A DNA stretch of 64,000 nucleotides from Nakamurella flava (lineage in GTDB: Bacteria; Actinomycetota; Actinomycetes; Mycobacteriales; Nakamurellaceae), in contig NZ_SZZH01000003.1 of assembly GCF_005298075.1 (NCBI RefSeq), positions 1 through 64,000 of the forward strand. The letters run 5' to 3'. The notes below the pieces were generated by a model. The model saw nothing but the letters and a program-made list of their open reading frames with translations. It made no database searches and was not told where the DNA came from. A program made the translations under genes and the position numbers. Shown here piece after piece: positions 34,974 to 45,000 of the stretch. Position 1 is the stretch's first letter. Each line of letters starts with the position of its first letter.

Positions 34974-36224
34974 ATGAGTCTTCGCCCACCCCCACGGATG
35001 CCGTCTCCCGCTCACTCGTCCTCGGCGCTCACCCGGCGTCGAGTCATGCAGCTGGGTGGGGCGGCGGGCGTCATGGGGCTCCTGGCCGCATGTGGCGGAG
35101 GTGGGGGATCGTCGCCCACCACGTCGACTCCGTCCAGTGTGTCTGTGCCGCTGGTCCCGCTCGACGACGCCAATCGCGCCACGCTGGACGGCATCGCGAA
35201 TTCGGTCTACACCCGCAGTGGGCTCGCCGGGATGGCAGCGGCCGTCTGGATCGGTGATCAGGCCTGGCAATCCACCTACGGTGTCGGTGACCTGACCACG
35301 CAGGCGGCCTACCCGGCCGACGGATACGTGCGGATCGCCTCGATCACCAAGTCGTTCACCGGAACGGCTGTGCTGCAACTCGTCGACGAAGGCGCCCTGA
35401 AGCTCACCGATGTCCTCGAGTCGTTCGTCCCTGGGATCGCCTACGGGGACACCATCACCATTGCGCAGCTGCTGGGGATGAAGTCCGGCATCTACGATTT
35501 CACCGGCAACGCCCGGTTTCTGGAAGAGTTCAACGCCAACCCGACGATGGTCTGGAGCCCCGACCAGACGGTCGAGATCATCAAGGCCAACCAGCCGGCT
35601 TTTGCGCCGGGAGGCCAGCTGCAGTACTGCGACTCCAATTTCTTCCTGCTCGGGATGATCCTGGAGAAGGTCGGCGGTCAGACGACCAGCGAAGTCATCA
35701 CCGAGCGGGTGATCTCGCGGCTGGGGCTGACGGGCACCAGCTACCCCACCGACGCCGCCATGCCGGAACCCCATCCCACCGCGTACTTCCCCGGCGGGGA
35801 CACCTCCGACGGAAGTAAGCCGTTCGACAACACGGCGAACCCGCCACGGGTCGCCGACGAGGTCAACCCGGCGGTCTCGGGAGCCGCCGGGGCGATGATT
35901 TCCACGCTCGCCGACCTGCGAGCGTGGGGTCGCGAGCTGGCCGGCGGGTCCCTGTTGAAGCCCGAGACGCAAGCGCTGCGTCTGCAGTACACCCGCTTCC
36001 CCGACGCGCAGATCAACGTCGGTTACGGGCTCGGTTGCGAGGTGTTCAACGACTTCGTCGGTCACAACGGCGCCATCATCGGCTACAGCACCGTCGTCAT
36101 GAGCAATCCGAAGGCCGACGTCACCATCGCCGCAGTCGCCAACGAGTCGACGAATTTCTCCACCCCGACGTCCGACTTCGTCTACGGGGTGATCAAGCAG
36201 TTGTATCCGGATCAGTGGAAATGA
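34974..36224 (+). CDS. TAT-exported lipoprotein serine hydrolase (beta-lactamase class C fold)
   Basis: 416 residues. A twin-arginine signal (RRRVMQLGG, 21-29) leads to a lipobox LAAC with Cys40, followed by a Gly/Ser/Thr linker, so the enzyme should be a lipoprotein outside the membrane. The nucleophile motif is SITK (123-126). The second motif reads YCD (218-220) where DD-peptidases have YSN, so the third residue differs. Late GHNG (near 360) is the KTG-equivalent. It is a D,D-carboxypeptidase or esterase candidate; YxD favours an esterase-like or unassigned activity. Confidence 0.88.
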   Translation: MSLRPPPRMPSPAHSSSALTRRRVMQLGGAAGVMGLLAACGGGGGSSPTTSTPSSVSVPLVPLDDANRATLDGIANSVYTRSGLAGMAAAVWIGDQAWQSTYGVGDLTTQAAYPADGYVRIASITKSFTGTAVLQLVDEGALKLTDVLESFVPGIAYGDTITIAQLLGMKSGIYDFTGNARFLEEFNANPTMVWSPDQTVEIIKANQPAFAPGGQLQYCDSNFFLLGMILEKVGGQTTSEVITERVISRLGLTGTSYPTDAAMPEPHPTAYFPGGDTSDGSKPFDNTANPPRVADEVNPAVSGAAGAMISTLADLRAWGRELAGGSLLKPETQALRLQYTRFPDAQINVGYGLGCEVFNDFVGHNGAIIGYSTVVMSNPKADVTIAAVANESTNFSTPTSDFVYGVIKQLYPDQWK

Positions 36225-36273
36225 CCTGAGAGGCACCCCGGTCCGAGCCGAACGACCGCCCGGCGCAGCGGTG

Positions 36274-37203
36274 TCAGGCGCTTCGGGGCCGACCGGTCGC
36301 CTCCGCGGCCCCCAACCGGCTGCTCGCGGCTCGGATCAGGACGGCGGCCCACGTCCGGTAGGGGCGCCAGCCTTCGGCGATCTCCAGGAACTGCTCCCGG
36401 GAGCACCGCTCCGGCAGGTGGTAGAGCTGGGTCACCAGCTCGCGGACGATCGGCTCGTCGGCCGGCGGGACGTCGGCGAACCCGGCCGCCCGGATGGTGA
36501 TGAGCGAGGCGTAGAACGGGCCGATCCCCTTGAGGTGCTGCATCTCGGCGTCCGTCGCCGTCGGACCGAGGCGTTGGAGGCGGTCGGCGTCCAGCGTGCC
36601 GCGCGCGGCCGCCCGGGCGATGCCATGCAGCCGGTCGATCTTCTCGCCGGTCAACCCGGGGAACGTCGAGACCTGCTGTAGCTGAACCGGTGTCGGTACT
36701 GCGGCCACGTTCTGCCCGGCCAGCTCGAAGACCCGGCCGTGGGCCTGGGCCAGACGGCGTCGCACATCCGCCATCTGCTGTGCCGGCCGGCGCGCGCTCA
36801 GCACCGCCCACAGTGCCGCCTCGTAGGGCGAGTGGAACAGTGGCGGCAGCAGACCGGGCGCGGCTTCCTGCAATCGGCCGATGACCGGGTCCTTGGCGCC
36901 GATGGCGGTGAACCCCGACGCGTCGTGATCGAGCGACAGCATCCGGGCCACCTGCCGGCGGACCACCGCGACATCGACATCCCGGTCGCCGTGCACAATC
37001 CCCTGCACCTGGCCGCCCACGGTGTAGGGGCCGCCGGACGGGTCCTGCCGCAACTCCACCCCGACCTGGGTCTGATGGCCGTCGAGGACGAAGGCCAGCC
37101 GCATCACCCCGTCGAACCGGCTGCGGTCCCGACCCCCGAAGGCGAACTCGGCCGATTCTCGCAGCGAGTACGGCCCGCTCGGCGTGATGGTGAACGTCGT
37201 CAT
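36274..37203 (-). CDS. AlkA-like DNA-3-methyladenine glycosylase
   Basis: 309 residues. The N-terminal part resembles the AlkA N-terminal beta domain, and the helix-hairpin-helix segment is LKGIGPFYASLITIRAAG, followed by DVPPADEPIVREL. By alignment in my head with E. coli AlkA, the catalytic Asp238 would fall on the Glu of PADE, with Asp just before it. Family variants with EP at this position exist, so activity cannot be excluded. The role would be base excision repair of alkylated DNA. No ada gene is adjacent. Confidence 0.82.
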   Translation of the reverse strand: MTTFTITPSGPYSLRESAEFAFGGRDRSRFDGVMRLAFVLDGHQTQVGVELRQDPSGGPYTVGGQVQGIVHGDRDVDVAVVRRQVARMLSLDHDASGFTAIGAKDPVIGRLQEAAPGLLPPLFHSPYEAALWAVLSARRPAQQMADVRRRLAQAHGRVFELAGQNVAAVPTPVQLQQVSTFPGLTGEKIDRLHGIARAAARGTLDADRLQRLGPTATDAEMQHLKGIGPFYASLITIRAAGFADVPPADEPIVRELVTQLYHLPERCSREQFLEIAEGWRPYRTWAAVLIRAASSRLGAAEATGRPRSA

Positions 37204-37274
37204 GGCCGGAGGGTGCCGCAGGGCACCGACAGCGGGTTTTCTTCCTGCGGTCCGCGGGGGGCGTTGACGACCGG

Positions 37275-38549
37275 TCAGCCCGTCGGCGCGGCACGGATCG
37301 ACGCGGCGGGAGGAGCCGGACAGCCCACCGGTATCTCCAAGACCGCCCGCACGCCAGAACCGGCGCCGTCAGCATCATCGGCGTCCTCGATGCACAGGCG
37401 GCCGCCCACGTTGGCCGCGCGGGCCTGGTGGGTGGCCAGTCCGAGGCTGGTCGCCGGGGGTGCGGACTTCGCGAGCCCCACCCCGTCGTCGCGCACGGTC
37501 AACCGCAGCACGTCACCCTCGCGCCGCAGGATCAACCAGGCGTGACCCGCCTGCGCGTGGCGTTCGACGTTGTTCAGCAGCTCACGGGCGGTGCTGTAGA
37601 CCAACTGCTCTTCCGGGAGGTGCCCGCCGTCCGGCAGATCGGTATGGACCCGTAGCCGCCCGGCGGCGGTGTGCTGGTCGGCCAGTTCCTGCAGGGCGGC
37701 GGCCAACCCGATCTGGGCCAGCACCTGCGGATGCAGCACGGTCACCGTTCCCCGCAGGGCGGCGGCGGTGTCCCGGAGCAGTCGATCGGTCTGATCGAGC
37801 AGCCCGTTTCCGGGAAGCAGTTCGGCCACGTCCTCGAGGTTGCGACGCGCAGCGATGACGTTCTGCAGCGGTCCGTCGTGCAGATCCTCGGCGATGCGCC
37901 CGCGTTGCCGACCCTCCATCGTGATGGCGTCGGCGATGAGTCGTTGCCGCCCCTGCAACAACTCGAGCACGGCCGCCGACCGGTTGACCAGGAACGCGGT
38001 GCTGGCGGTGGTCGCCACCGCCACCCACACGAGCAGGCCGAAATGCAGGATGACCACACCGATGTCACCGGGGCCGCCATCGATGCCCAGGTTGTGAACC
38101 CAGATGGCTGCGTACCCACCGGCGATGAACAGCCCGACACCGGCGGTCAACCGGGGACGCAACTGCAGGACGACGATGATGGGCTGGATGATGAAGAACG
38201 GCTGCAGGTAGGAGGTCGGCCCGTTGCCGACGGTGGTCAGCAGGACCAGAGCGCTCAGGTCGAGGACTGTGGCAAGGACCCCGAACAGCGGGGGGACCCG
38301 CCGTCGGTACGCCCACCAGATGACGCCGACCGACCAGAGTGCGTATACGGCCAGGATGGTCCGGTAGGCGGTGACGTTCAGCCGTGGTTCGGTCACCACC
38401 GGGCCGATCAGCGACAGCAGTACGACCACCGACACCCGGAACCAGCTGGTCAGGCGGGCCGCCGGTCCGGCGAACGACGCGGCCACCGCCCCGCGGGCCT
38501 CCGCGGCCGCCGACCGCGCGGTCCGGTCCCGGCGCCATCCTGCCGTCAT
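37275..38549 (-). CDS. NarL-type sensor histidine kinase (first of two)
   Basis: 424 residues. About five or six membrane helices in the first ~190 residues lead to a HisKA_3 dimerisation helix, GRIAEDLHDGPLQNVI, with the phospho-accepting His, and then a C-terminal ATPase domain (ELLNNVERHAQAGHAW as the N box, DDGVGL as the G1 region). It lies divergently next to a response regulator gene (38686) and is closely related to the second kinase of this locus (39327-40622). The signal it senses is unknown. The ATG at 38549 is the first in frame with the membrane domain. Confidence 0.9.
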   Translation of the reverse strand: MTAGWRRDRTARSAAAEARGAVAASFAGPAARLTSWFRVSVVVLLSLIGPVVTEPRLNVTAYRTILAVYALWSVGVIWWAYRRRVPPLFGVLATVLDLSALVLLTTVGNGPTSYLQPFFIIQPIIVVLQLRPRLTAGVGLFIAGGYAAIWVHNLGIDGGPGDIGVVILHFGLLVWVAVATTASTAFLVNRSAAVLELLQGRQRLIADAITMEGRQRGRIAEDLHDGPLQNVIAARRNLEDVAELLPGNGLLDQTDRLLRDTAAALRGTVTVLHPQVLAQIGLAAALQELADQHTAAGRLRVHTDLPDGGHLPEEQLVYSTARELLNNVERHAQAGHAWLILRREGDVLRLTVRDDGVGLAKSAPPATSLGLATHQARAANVGGRLCIEDADDADGAGSGVRAVLEIPVGCPAPPAASIRAAPTG

Positions 38550-38685
38550 CGGCCGACCTCCCTGATCACCGTGCCCCGGCCGGTCGTCACGGCATGTCCC
38601 CCCGCGGGAGGACATGCTGGTCCCCGTCGATGAGGAGTATCTCCAACGACGGTCGGACGGCGACCTCGACACCGGGAAGGACGAG

Positions 38686-39303
38686 ATGATCACTGTCGTG
38701 GTGTGCGACGACCACCTCGTCGTCCGGGAAGGCGTGGTCCGGGTGTTGACCGCGGCCGCGGACATTCGCGTCCTGGCCCAGGCCGGCGACGGTCGGGCGG
38801 CGCTCGACGTCATCCGGGCGGAACGCCCCGACGTCGCGCTCCTCGACTTCCGGCTGCCGGACCAGACGGGTGCCGACGTCGCCGCCCGGGTGCGTGCGCT
38901 CGGTCTGCCCACCCGGATCGTGCTGTTGTCCGCCCACTCCGAGCGCCCGCTCGTCGAGGACGCCATGCGACACGGCGCCTCGGCCTACCTGTCCAAGGAG
39001 GCGGGCAAGGCCGAGATCATCGCGACCGTCCGGGCTGTCGCCCGCGGCGAGGTCATCAGCCCGTTCACTGCCGCGGGTGAGGTCCGGGCCCGACGCGACG
39101 AGCCGCACGTACCGCTCAGCCCCCGCGAACTCGAGGTCCTGCGGGCCATCGCCGCCGGCCGGGCCACCGCGACCATCGCCGCCGACCTCGTGCTGGCCCC
39201 CTCGACGGTGAAGACCCTGACGAAGCGGCTGTACGGCAAGCTCGGCGTCAGCGATCGGGGCGCAGCGGTGGCGGAGGGGATGCGGCGCAAACTGCTGCAC
39301 TGA
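38686..39303 (+). CDS. LuxR-type response regulator (first of two)
   Basis: 205 residues. The receiver domain has the phosphorylatable Asp54 in LLDFRLPD, and the C-terminal LuxR helix-turn-helix reads LSPRELEVLRAIAAGRATATIAADLVLAPSTVKTLTKRLYGKLGVSDR. GGAAGGA stands about 6 nt before the ATG at 38686. It is divergent from the first kinase gene, and its end faces the second kinase. It ends in RKLLH, nearly the same C-terminus as the other regulator, so the two are paralogous. Confidence 0.93.
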   Translation: MITVVVCDDHLVVREGVVRVLTAAADIRVLAQAGDGRAALDVIRAERPDVALLDFRLPDQTGADVAARVRALGLPTRIVLLSAHSERPLVEDAMRHGASAYLSKEAGKAEIIATVRAVARGEVISPFTAAGEVRARRDEPHVPLSPRELEVLRAIAAGRATATIAADLVLAPSTVKTLTKRLYGKLGVSDRGAAVAEGMRRKLLH

Positions 39304-39326
39304 CCGGGGGCCCGCGTGCCGGGCCG

Positions 39327-40622
39327 TCATGGCGAGACCGGCTCCGACCGGTCGACGCCGTCGGGGACGGAGACCAGTACCGCGGTGCCGGTGGGCGCCG
39401 CAGACCGGATGTCCATGACCCCGCCCACGGCGGCCACCCGGGCCAGGTGGGATCCGAGTCCGATGTGGCCGGTGGCCACCCGGCTCCGGATGATCGCGGG
39501 GTCGAAGCCGACCCCGTCGTCGACCACGCGGATGACGAGGCGTCCCGGATCCGCGCCGAGGAACAGCGATACCCGGGTCGCCCGGGCGTGTTTGTCGATG
39601 TTGACCAGCAGTTCGCGGACCACCCCGTAGAGCAGGGTCTGATGCGTCGGTCGGCCGACCTCGCCGATGTCGGTGTCCACCGGCTGCCCCGTCCGCGCAG
39701 TGTGGTCACGGGCCAGTTCGGCGAGCGCCTCGGCCAGACCCAGCTGGGCCAGGACCTGGGGGTGCAGAACGGTGACGACCGAACGGATCTGGCCGGCACA
39801 GGTACGAAGCTGCATCAGGACGGCGGACAGGGCGTCGTCCCTTCGGGCCGTGTCCCGGCCTTCCCGCGAACAGTCGCGCGTCTCCTCCAGTCGCATGCGG
39901 GCGGCCAGCAGGACCTGCAGCGGCCCGTCGTGCAATTTCTCGGCCAGGTCGGTGCGTTCGCGTTCCTCCAACTGCAGAGCCTGGGCGACCAGCAGACGGC
40001 GGACCCGGGAGAGCTCGTCCACCGCCTGCCGGCGGCGCAGCAGCACGATCGACAGCCAGGTCGTCGCACCGGCCAGCCACAACAGGAATCCGGCGTGCAG
40101 GAACACCAGCGGCGGGACGCCCGGGCCGCCGTCGGTACCCGTCCGGGTCAACCACACCGCCAGGTAGCCCACGGCGGTGGCCACACCGAGGGAGCCGGTC
40201 AACCACGGCAGCCCGTAGAAGGCCACGGCCACGGGGAGCATGAAGAACACCGGTTGCACCAGCGATGTCGGGCCCCCGGACACCGCAGCCAGCATCACGA
40301 AAGCGACGACGTCCACGGCGGTGGATGCCCAGGGCAGCCACCGAACGACGCGTGGCCGCCGGGTCAACAGCAGCCAGCAGCAGTCGGCGACGAGCAGGCC
40401 GACGAGAACGGCGAGGTACCAGGGGAGATCGACGTTGTCGTCGGGTACTGGCCCGGCGAGCAGGGCCAGCAGGGCGATCAGCGGCAGCCGCAGCACAGCA
40501 GTGGCCCGGACCAGTGACGCGTTCTGGGGGGCGTCGTCGCCGGGCAGGTGTCCAGTCGCGGGGAGGGGGCGCTTCTGGCGCGGACGGCCCCTGTCGATCC
40601 GTCCGGCGACGCGGACGCTCAC
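39327..40622 (-). CDS. NarL-type sensor histidine kinase (second of two)
   Basis: 431 residues from a GTG whose first bases overlap the stop of the preceding response regulator gene (GTGA). Membrane helices fill residues ~40-190. The HisKA_3 helix has TDLAEKLHDGPLQVLLAARM with the phospho-accepting His, and the ATPase domain shows ELLVNIDKHARATRVSL and DDGVGFDP. The organisation and the GGPTSLVQPVFF region closely match the first kinase, indicating a duplication. Confidence 0.92.
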   Translation of the reverse strand: MSVRVAGRIDRGRPRQKRPLPATGHLPGDDAPQNASLVRATAVLRLPLIALLALLAGPVPDDNVDLPWYLAVLVGLLVADCCWLLLTRRPRVVRWLPWASTAVDVVAFVMLAAVSGGPTSLVQPVFFMLPVAVAFYGLPWLTGSLGVATAVGYLAVWLTRTGTDGGPGVPPLVFLHAGFLLWLAGATTWLSIVLLRRRQAVDELSRVRRLLVAQALQLEERERTDLAEKLHDGPLQVLLAARMRLEETRDCSREGRDTARRDDALSAVLMQLRTCAGQIRSVVTVLHPQVLAQLGLAEALAELARDHTARTGQPVDTDIGEVGRPTHQTLLYGVVRELLVNIDKHARATRVSLFLGADPGRLVIRVVDDGVGFDPAIIRSRVATGHIGLGSHLARVAAVGGVMDIRSAAPTGTAVLVSVPDGVDRSEPVSP

Positions 40623-41245
40623 TCCACCAGGCGGTGCCGCATTCCTTCGGCCACCGCCGCTCCCCGGTCGGAGACCCCCAGCTTGTCGTACAGCCGCTGG
40701 ACGTGGGTCCTGATGGTCGACTGGGCCAGGAACAGTTCACCGGCGATCACCGGAACCGACTTGCCCGCAGCCAACCCGGCGAGCACCTCGCGCTCGCGAC
40801 CGGAGAGCACCGGCGCGGCAGCGGTTCTCCGCAGCTGGATCTCCCCGACCAGGCCGGCCGCCAGCTCCGGGGGCAGGACGGGGCGACCGGCGGCGCAGTC
40901 CAGCACCGCCTGCACGATCTCACCGCGGTCGGCGTCCTTGGACAGGAACCCCGCCGCGCCCTGCTCCAATCCGTGGAAGACGATGGCGCTCTCGGTGTGG
41001 GCGGACAGCAGGAGCACCCGGGTCCGGGCACCGTCGCGCCGCAGCGCGGCTGCCACTCCCGCGCCGTCCAGATCAGGCATCCGGTAGTCCAGGACCGCCA
41101 CATCCGGTGCCAGCTGAGCGATCTGGGTCATCACGGTGCGACCGTCGCCGGCCTCGCCGAGCACCTCGATGCGACCACTGGACTGCAGGGCCCGCACCAC
41201 CCCGTCCCGCACCATCGGATGGTCGTCCGCGACCACCGCGGTCAC
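40619..41245 (-). CDS. LuxR-type response regulator (second of two)
   Basis: 208 residues from the GTG at 41245, with AGGG 7 nt upstream; GTGs at 41251 and 41263 are alternatives. The receiver has Asp53 in VLDYRMPDLDG, and the HTH reads LSGREREVLAGLAAGKSVPVIAGELFLAQSTIRTHVQRLYDKLGVSDR. It is co-transcribed with the second kinase through a GTGA overlap, so those two form a cognate pair. C-terminal GAAVAEGMRHRLVE mirrors the other regulator. Confidence 0.92.
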   Translation of the reverse strand: MTAVVADDHPMVRDGVVRALQSSGRIEVLGEAGDGRTVMTQIAQLAPDVAVLDYRMPDLDGAGVAAALRRDGARTRVLLLSAHTESAIVFHGLEQGAAGFLSKDADRGEIVQAVLDCAAGRPVLPPELAAGLVGEIQLRRTAAAPVLSGREREVLAGLAAGKSVPVIAGELFLAQSTIRTHVQRLYDKLGVSDRGAAVAEGMRHRLVE

Positions 41246-41469
41246 CCGCACACCCTGTCGCACCGCACACCCCCGTCGAGCACCCACCGACCGTGATCCA
41301 CCGCCAGGGTGGCCCACCGGGCGGGAGTCCGTGTCCTACTGCTGGGGGACAGCGCGAGTCATCACTGCGGTCGTCATCGCGCAGGACGGTGCCGGCAGAT
41401 CGACGGCGGCAGAGTTCTTCTCATCGCCCCGGGGAACCGCCCCAGGGCATCAGGCCCCAGGAGCCGATC

Positions 41470-41967
41470 ATGTCCATCACCACCACCGCCCGCCGTCTGA
41501 CCGCCGCGCTCGTGCTCTCCGGGGCCCTGTGCGGCCTGGGAGCCGGGGTCGCCAGCGCGGCCACGCCCGCGGTGACCGCCGGAGCCGCTGCGCCGACCGC
41601 GTCGTCGACGGCGCAGATCGCGGGCAGCACCGGGATCATCATGACCATCGTCAACAACAGCGACGCCGACCTGAACCTGGGCGGGGTGCGGAGCCCCTAC
41701 GGTCATCTGGTCGATCACCCGGTCCAGGTGTTGGCCGCGCACGCCACGACGACGGTCAGCGTGAAGAGCCTGTCCATCGAGGGCGCCGAGCTGGACGTCC
41801 AGTACCTGACTCCCGCGGGCAACGTCCTGGACTTCTACGAAGTCGTGCCCCTCTCATCCGAGGACAACGCGAACGGAACGAGCAACGACTCGGCGTTCAC
41901 CGTCTCCCTCTCCAGCGATCCCACCGGCTGGCACCCCAGCACCACGTTCACCATCAACCCCGCCTGA
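41470..41967 (+). CDS. Small secreted beta-rich protein
   Basis: 165 residues with a Sec signal (basic start, hydrophobic core, ASA-AT cleavage near residue 31). The mature ~134 residues look like a single beta sandwich: IIMTIVNNSDADLNLGGVRSPYGH, then GAELDVQYLTP and SAFTVSLSSDPTGWHPSTTFTI. The NNSD start and the SPYGHxxD spacing remind me of ET79-type or aegerolysin-like lipid-binding proteins, but the similarity is weak and unchecked. It is monocistronic and tail-to-tail with the secreted 1262-residue protein. Confidence 0.75.
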   Translation: MSITTTARRLTAALVLSGALCGLGAGVASAATPAVTAGAAAPTASSTAQIAGSTGIIMTIVNNSDADLNLGGVRSPYGHLVDHPVQVLAAHATTTVSVKSLSIEGAELDVQYLTPAGNVLDFYEVVPLSSEDNANGTSNDSAFTVSLSSDPTGWHPSTTFTINPA

Positions 41968-41981
41968 CCTGCCCGCTCCGG

Positions 41982-42016
41982 CCCCGGTCCGTGCCCCTCG
42001 GGGCAACGGGCCGGGG
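41982..42016. terminator. Bidirectional terminator at 42 kb
   Basis: A hairpin of a 10-bp outer stem (one G-T pair), a single bulged A and a 6-bp inner stem with a 2-nt apex, lying between the converging secreted-protein genes. No U-run on either side. Confidence 0.6.
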
Positions 42017-42087
42017 TCGCTCGGCCTGCCGCCCCGCCCCCTCGTGCGGTCCGGTGGGCCGCCGTGGCTCGCCGGTCGACCGTCGGC

Positions 42088-45000
42088 TCAGCCGGCGGTC
42101 TCCAGCAGGGCGAGGCCGCTTCCGAAACAGATGATGGGGCAGGCGATGTCGAACACGACCTTGACGATGTCGCTGAACGCTACGGTGTTCCCGGCGAGAA
42201 GTCCGAGGGGCGACATCACGTTCGTGAGATTGCCGGTGACGGCAATGGTTTTCGAGGCGGCGGCGTCGCTGCTCGGTGCGCCCCTCCAGGCCACCGTCGA
42301 GTCCAGCGCGGTCAGCGCCACGCCGATACCGCTGACCGTGAAGGTCTGAACAAGACCGATCCCGTCCTTGATGTCCTGGTTGTCGAAATGCGTTGCCGCC
42401 CAGGTGCCAGCGAAGGACACCGCCGCCGGCGCGAAACCGGCGGCCCAGACGCCGACGGGCAGGTTCGGATACTTCCCGGTCCACGTCGTCGGCACCCAAC
42501 TCAACGGCTGCGTGGAGCTGAACGGGTAGGAGACCAGGTTGGCGAAGAACGAGAACCCCAGGTCGGTCCAGGCGACGAAGGTGGGCGGGTCGTAGGTCTG
42601 ACCGTCCGCTTGTGCCGCGAGGCGCAGGACGTCGACGGAACCGTCGAGGACGCCCCAGAAGAACGTGCCGAGCAGGCTGGCCGTGGCGAGAAACGAACCC
42701 CAGTCCTGCGCGTCGGCGTCCAGGGCCCCGGAGGTCGCCGACGCGGAGGTGGAGAACATGGTGGCGTCGCCACCGAAACGCACGCGGGCGAACAGCGTGC
42801 CGGGCAGGGTGATGAACATTGCCAGCAGCTGGGCGACGGTGACGTTCTCCAGTCCGATCAGGTCCATGATCGGTGCGGCCGCCGGGAATACCTGGTCCAG
42901 CGTTTGGCTCAGTACCGCAACGATGTTGTCCCAGATGGCCAGGAGCACGTCGAGCAGATCGTCGATCAGCTTGTCGACCACCGCGAAGACCTCGTCGATG
43001 AAAGTCCCGACGTGGTTGAAGATGCCGCCGAGACCGCCATCGGACACTCCTGCCTGGCTCCCGTCCGCGGACAACCCGACCGTATCGCTGGCCACCGCCC
43101 CGAAGCTGCCCAGCAGACCTTCGATGTCGTTCCCCAGGTCTGTGATCAGCTGCAACAGGGCGGGTCCGACCTCGTCGGCGACGGCCGGTGCCCGCGTCGC
43201 CTGGTGTTTGAGCTTGTCGCGCAGCCATTGCCCTCGGACGTCGTGGACGACGTCGGCCAGCTCCTGCAGCCGGCTGGGGTCGGATACCGCCATGGCCTGC
43301 ACGCCGGCGGATCCGGCCGGAGCGGTCACACCGGCCCGCATGGTGTTCACGGACTGACCGGACAGAAAGGTCTGCACAGCGGAGAAGGTCGTCTTCACCT
43401 CGTCGCGGAGATCGTCGAAGTCGCCGTCCACCGTCGTTCGCCACCGGTCGACGACCGCCTTGAGTTGGGTGCTCGCGTCCGAGCCGGTCACCAACCCGGC
43501 CAAGGCGGCCGCGGCATCCGCCGCATCGCGCAGGAGACCGAGCACGTCGTCCTTGAGCCAGTGCAGGATGTCGTGCAGACCCTTCTCGGCGTCGTGCAGC
43601 AGGGCGTGGAAGATGCCCGTGACCGCCGTGACCGCGCTGCGCGCGTCGGAGACGGCCCAGGACACGGCATCGTCGAAGTCGCCCGCGAGGTTCAGGGTGA
43701 TCTGCCAGACGCCGGTGGCTGCGTCCTTGACCAACTGAGCGGCCTGCTCGGCATCATCGGCCACCGTGATCGCGGCGGTCTCGACGGCCCGCACGACCGA
43801 CTCGGCGTCGTGTTTCGCCGCGTCCCAGAACGACCGGAGGGATCCGACCGCGGCGCGCTGGACCGCCGGGCCGGAGGTCAGCGAGAGCGAGTCGGCCGAC
43901 CGCAGACCACCCAGAGCCAGCGGCGTCGACAGGTCGGTCGGTGCCGTGCCCAGGCCGACGTTCATCACCTGCGCGATGAGGGTGGCGGCCTGCACCGCTG
44001 CGTCGCCGGCGCTGATGCCGTCATCGGGCGCCGGCTGGAGCGCACCGAACAGCGGTGAGCCGTCGGCCGCCGTCGCGTACTGCAGGGCCGCGGGGAGCGA
44101 GCTGAGATCGGCGAGGCGGGCGTGGATGTCGGCATCCGGGGCCAGGATTACCGACGGTTCTTCGCCGGTGGTGACCGAGTAGGAAGCGGTGTGCAGCACG
44201 GACGCCGGTACGGCCAGGGTGACTTCCCCGTCGATGTCGGTGAAGAAGGTGGCCGGGGACCCGGTCGCCGAGATGGTGGTGACGGTGTCCAGGGGTTGGC
44301 CGTTCAGGCCGGTGCCACCCGGTTGCCAGACCGTCACATCACGATCGACCGCGACCGTCACGGGCACGCCGACCTGGACCGCGCCGAAGGCGTCGGTGAC
44401 CCGGATCGACGTCCGCCAGGTGTCGACCTGGCTGGCGGTCGTGGCCGCCAGGTGGACGGGGACCGCGGTCCACGGTCCGTCGGCGGGATTGTCCGGCGCG
44501 CTCACACCGTTGAGGGGCTGGCTGTAGAAGCTGGACGCACTGCCCGCGGACCGGCTGAGAATGCGCACCGTCATGCCGTCGTCGAGGATCGCGAACAGGG
44601 TCACGTCGTCGGTGAGGAGATCGGGGGCATAGATCGCGGAGTAGCCGGTGTCGACCGGGATCGGCGCGAAGTTGGGCACTCCGTCGGCCAACCCGCTGAC
44701 CATGGTCCACAGCTGGCCGGCCACCGAGTCGGGGCCGTCGAGGACGAAGTAGAGCTGACTGGCGGCCTGGTTGTTCGACGAGGCGACGCTGGCCAGTGTC
44801 GCCCCGTCCGGTAGCTGCAGGAGTTGGTCCCTCTGGGGGAGCAGACTGTCTGAGCTGAACTGGAAGTACGTCAGGGTCGCCCCGTCTGCATCCGCCGACA
44901 GGAATGCCGGGGACGGCGTCTGCTCGGTGGGTATCACGCCGGCCCACTCGATGCTGGCGCCGGCGGGCAGCGGACCGACCGAGACGACGCCCCCGAACGG

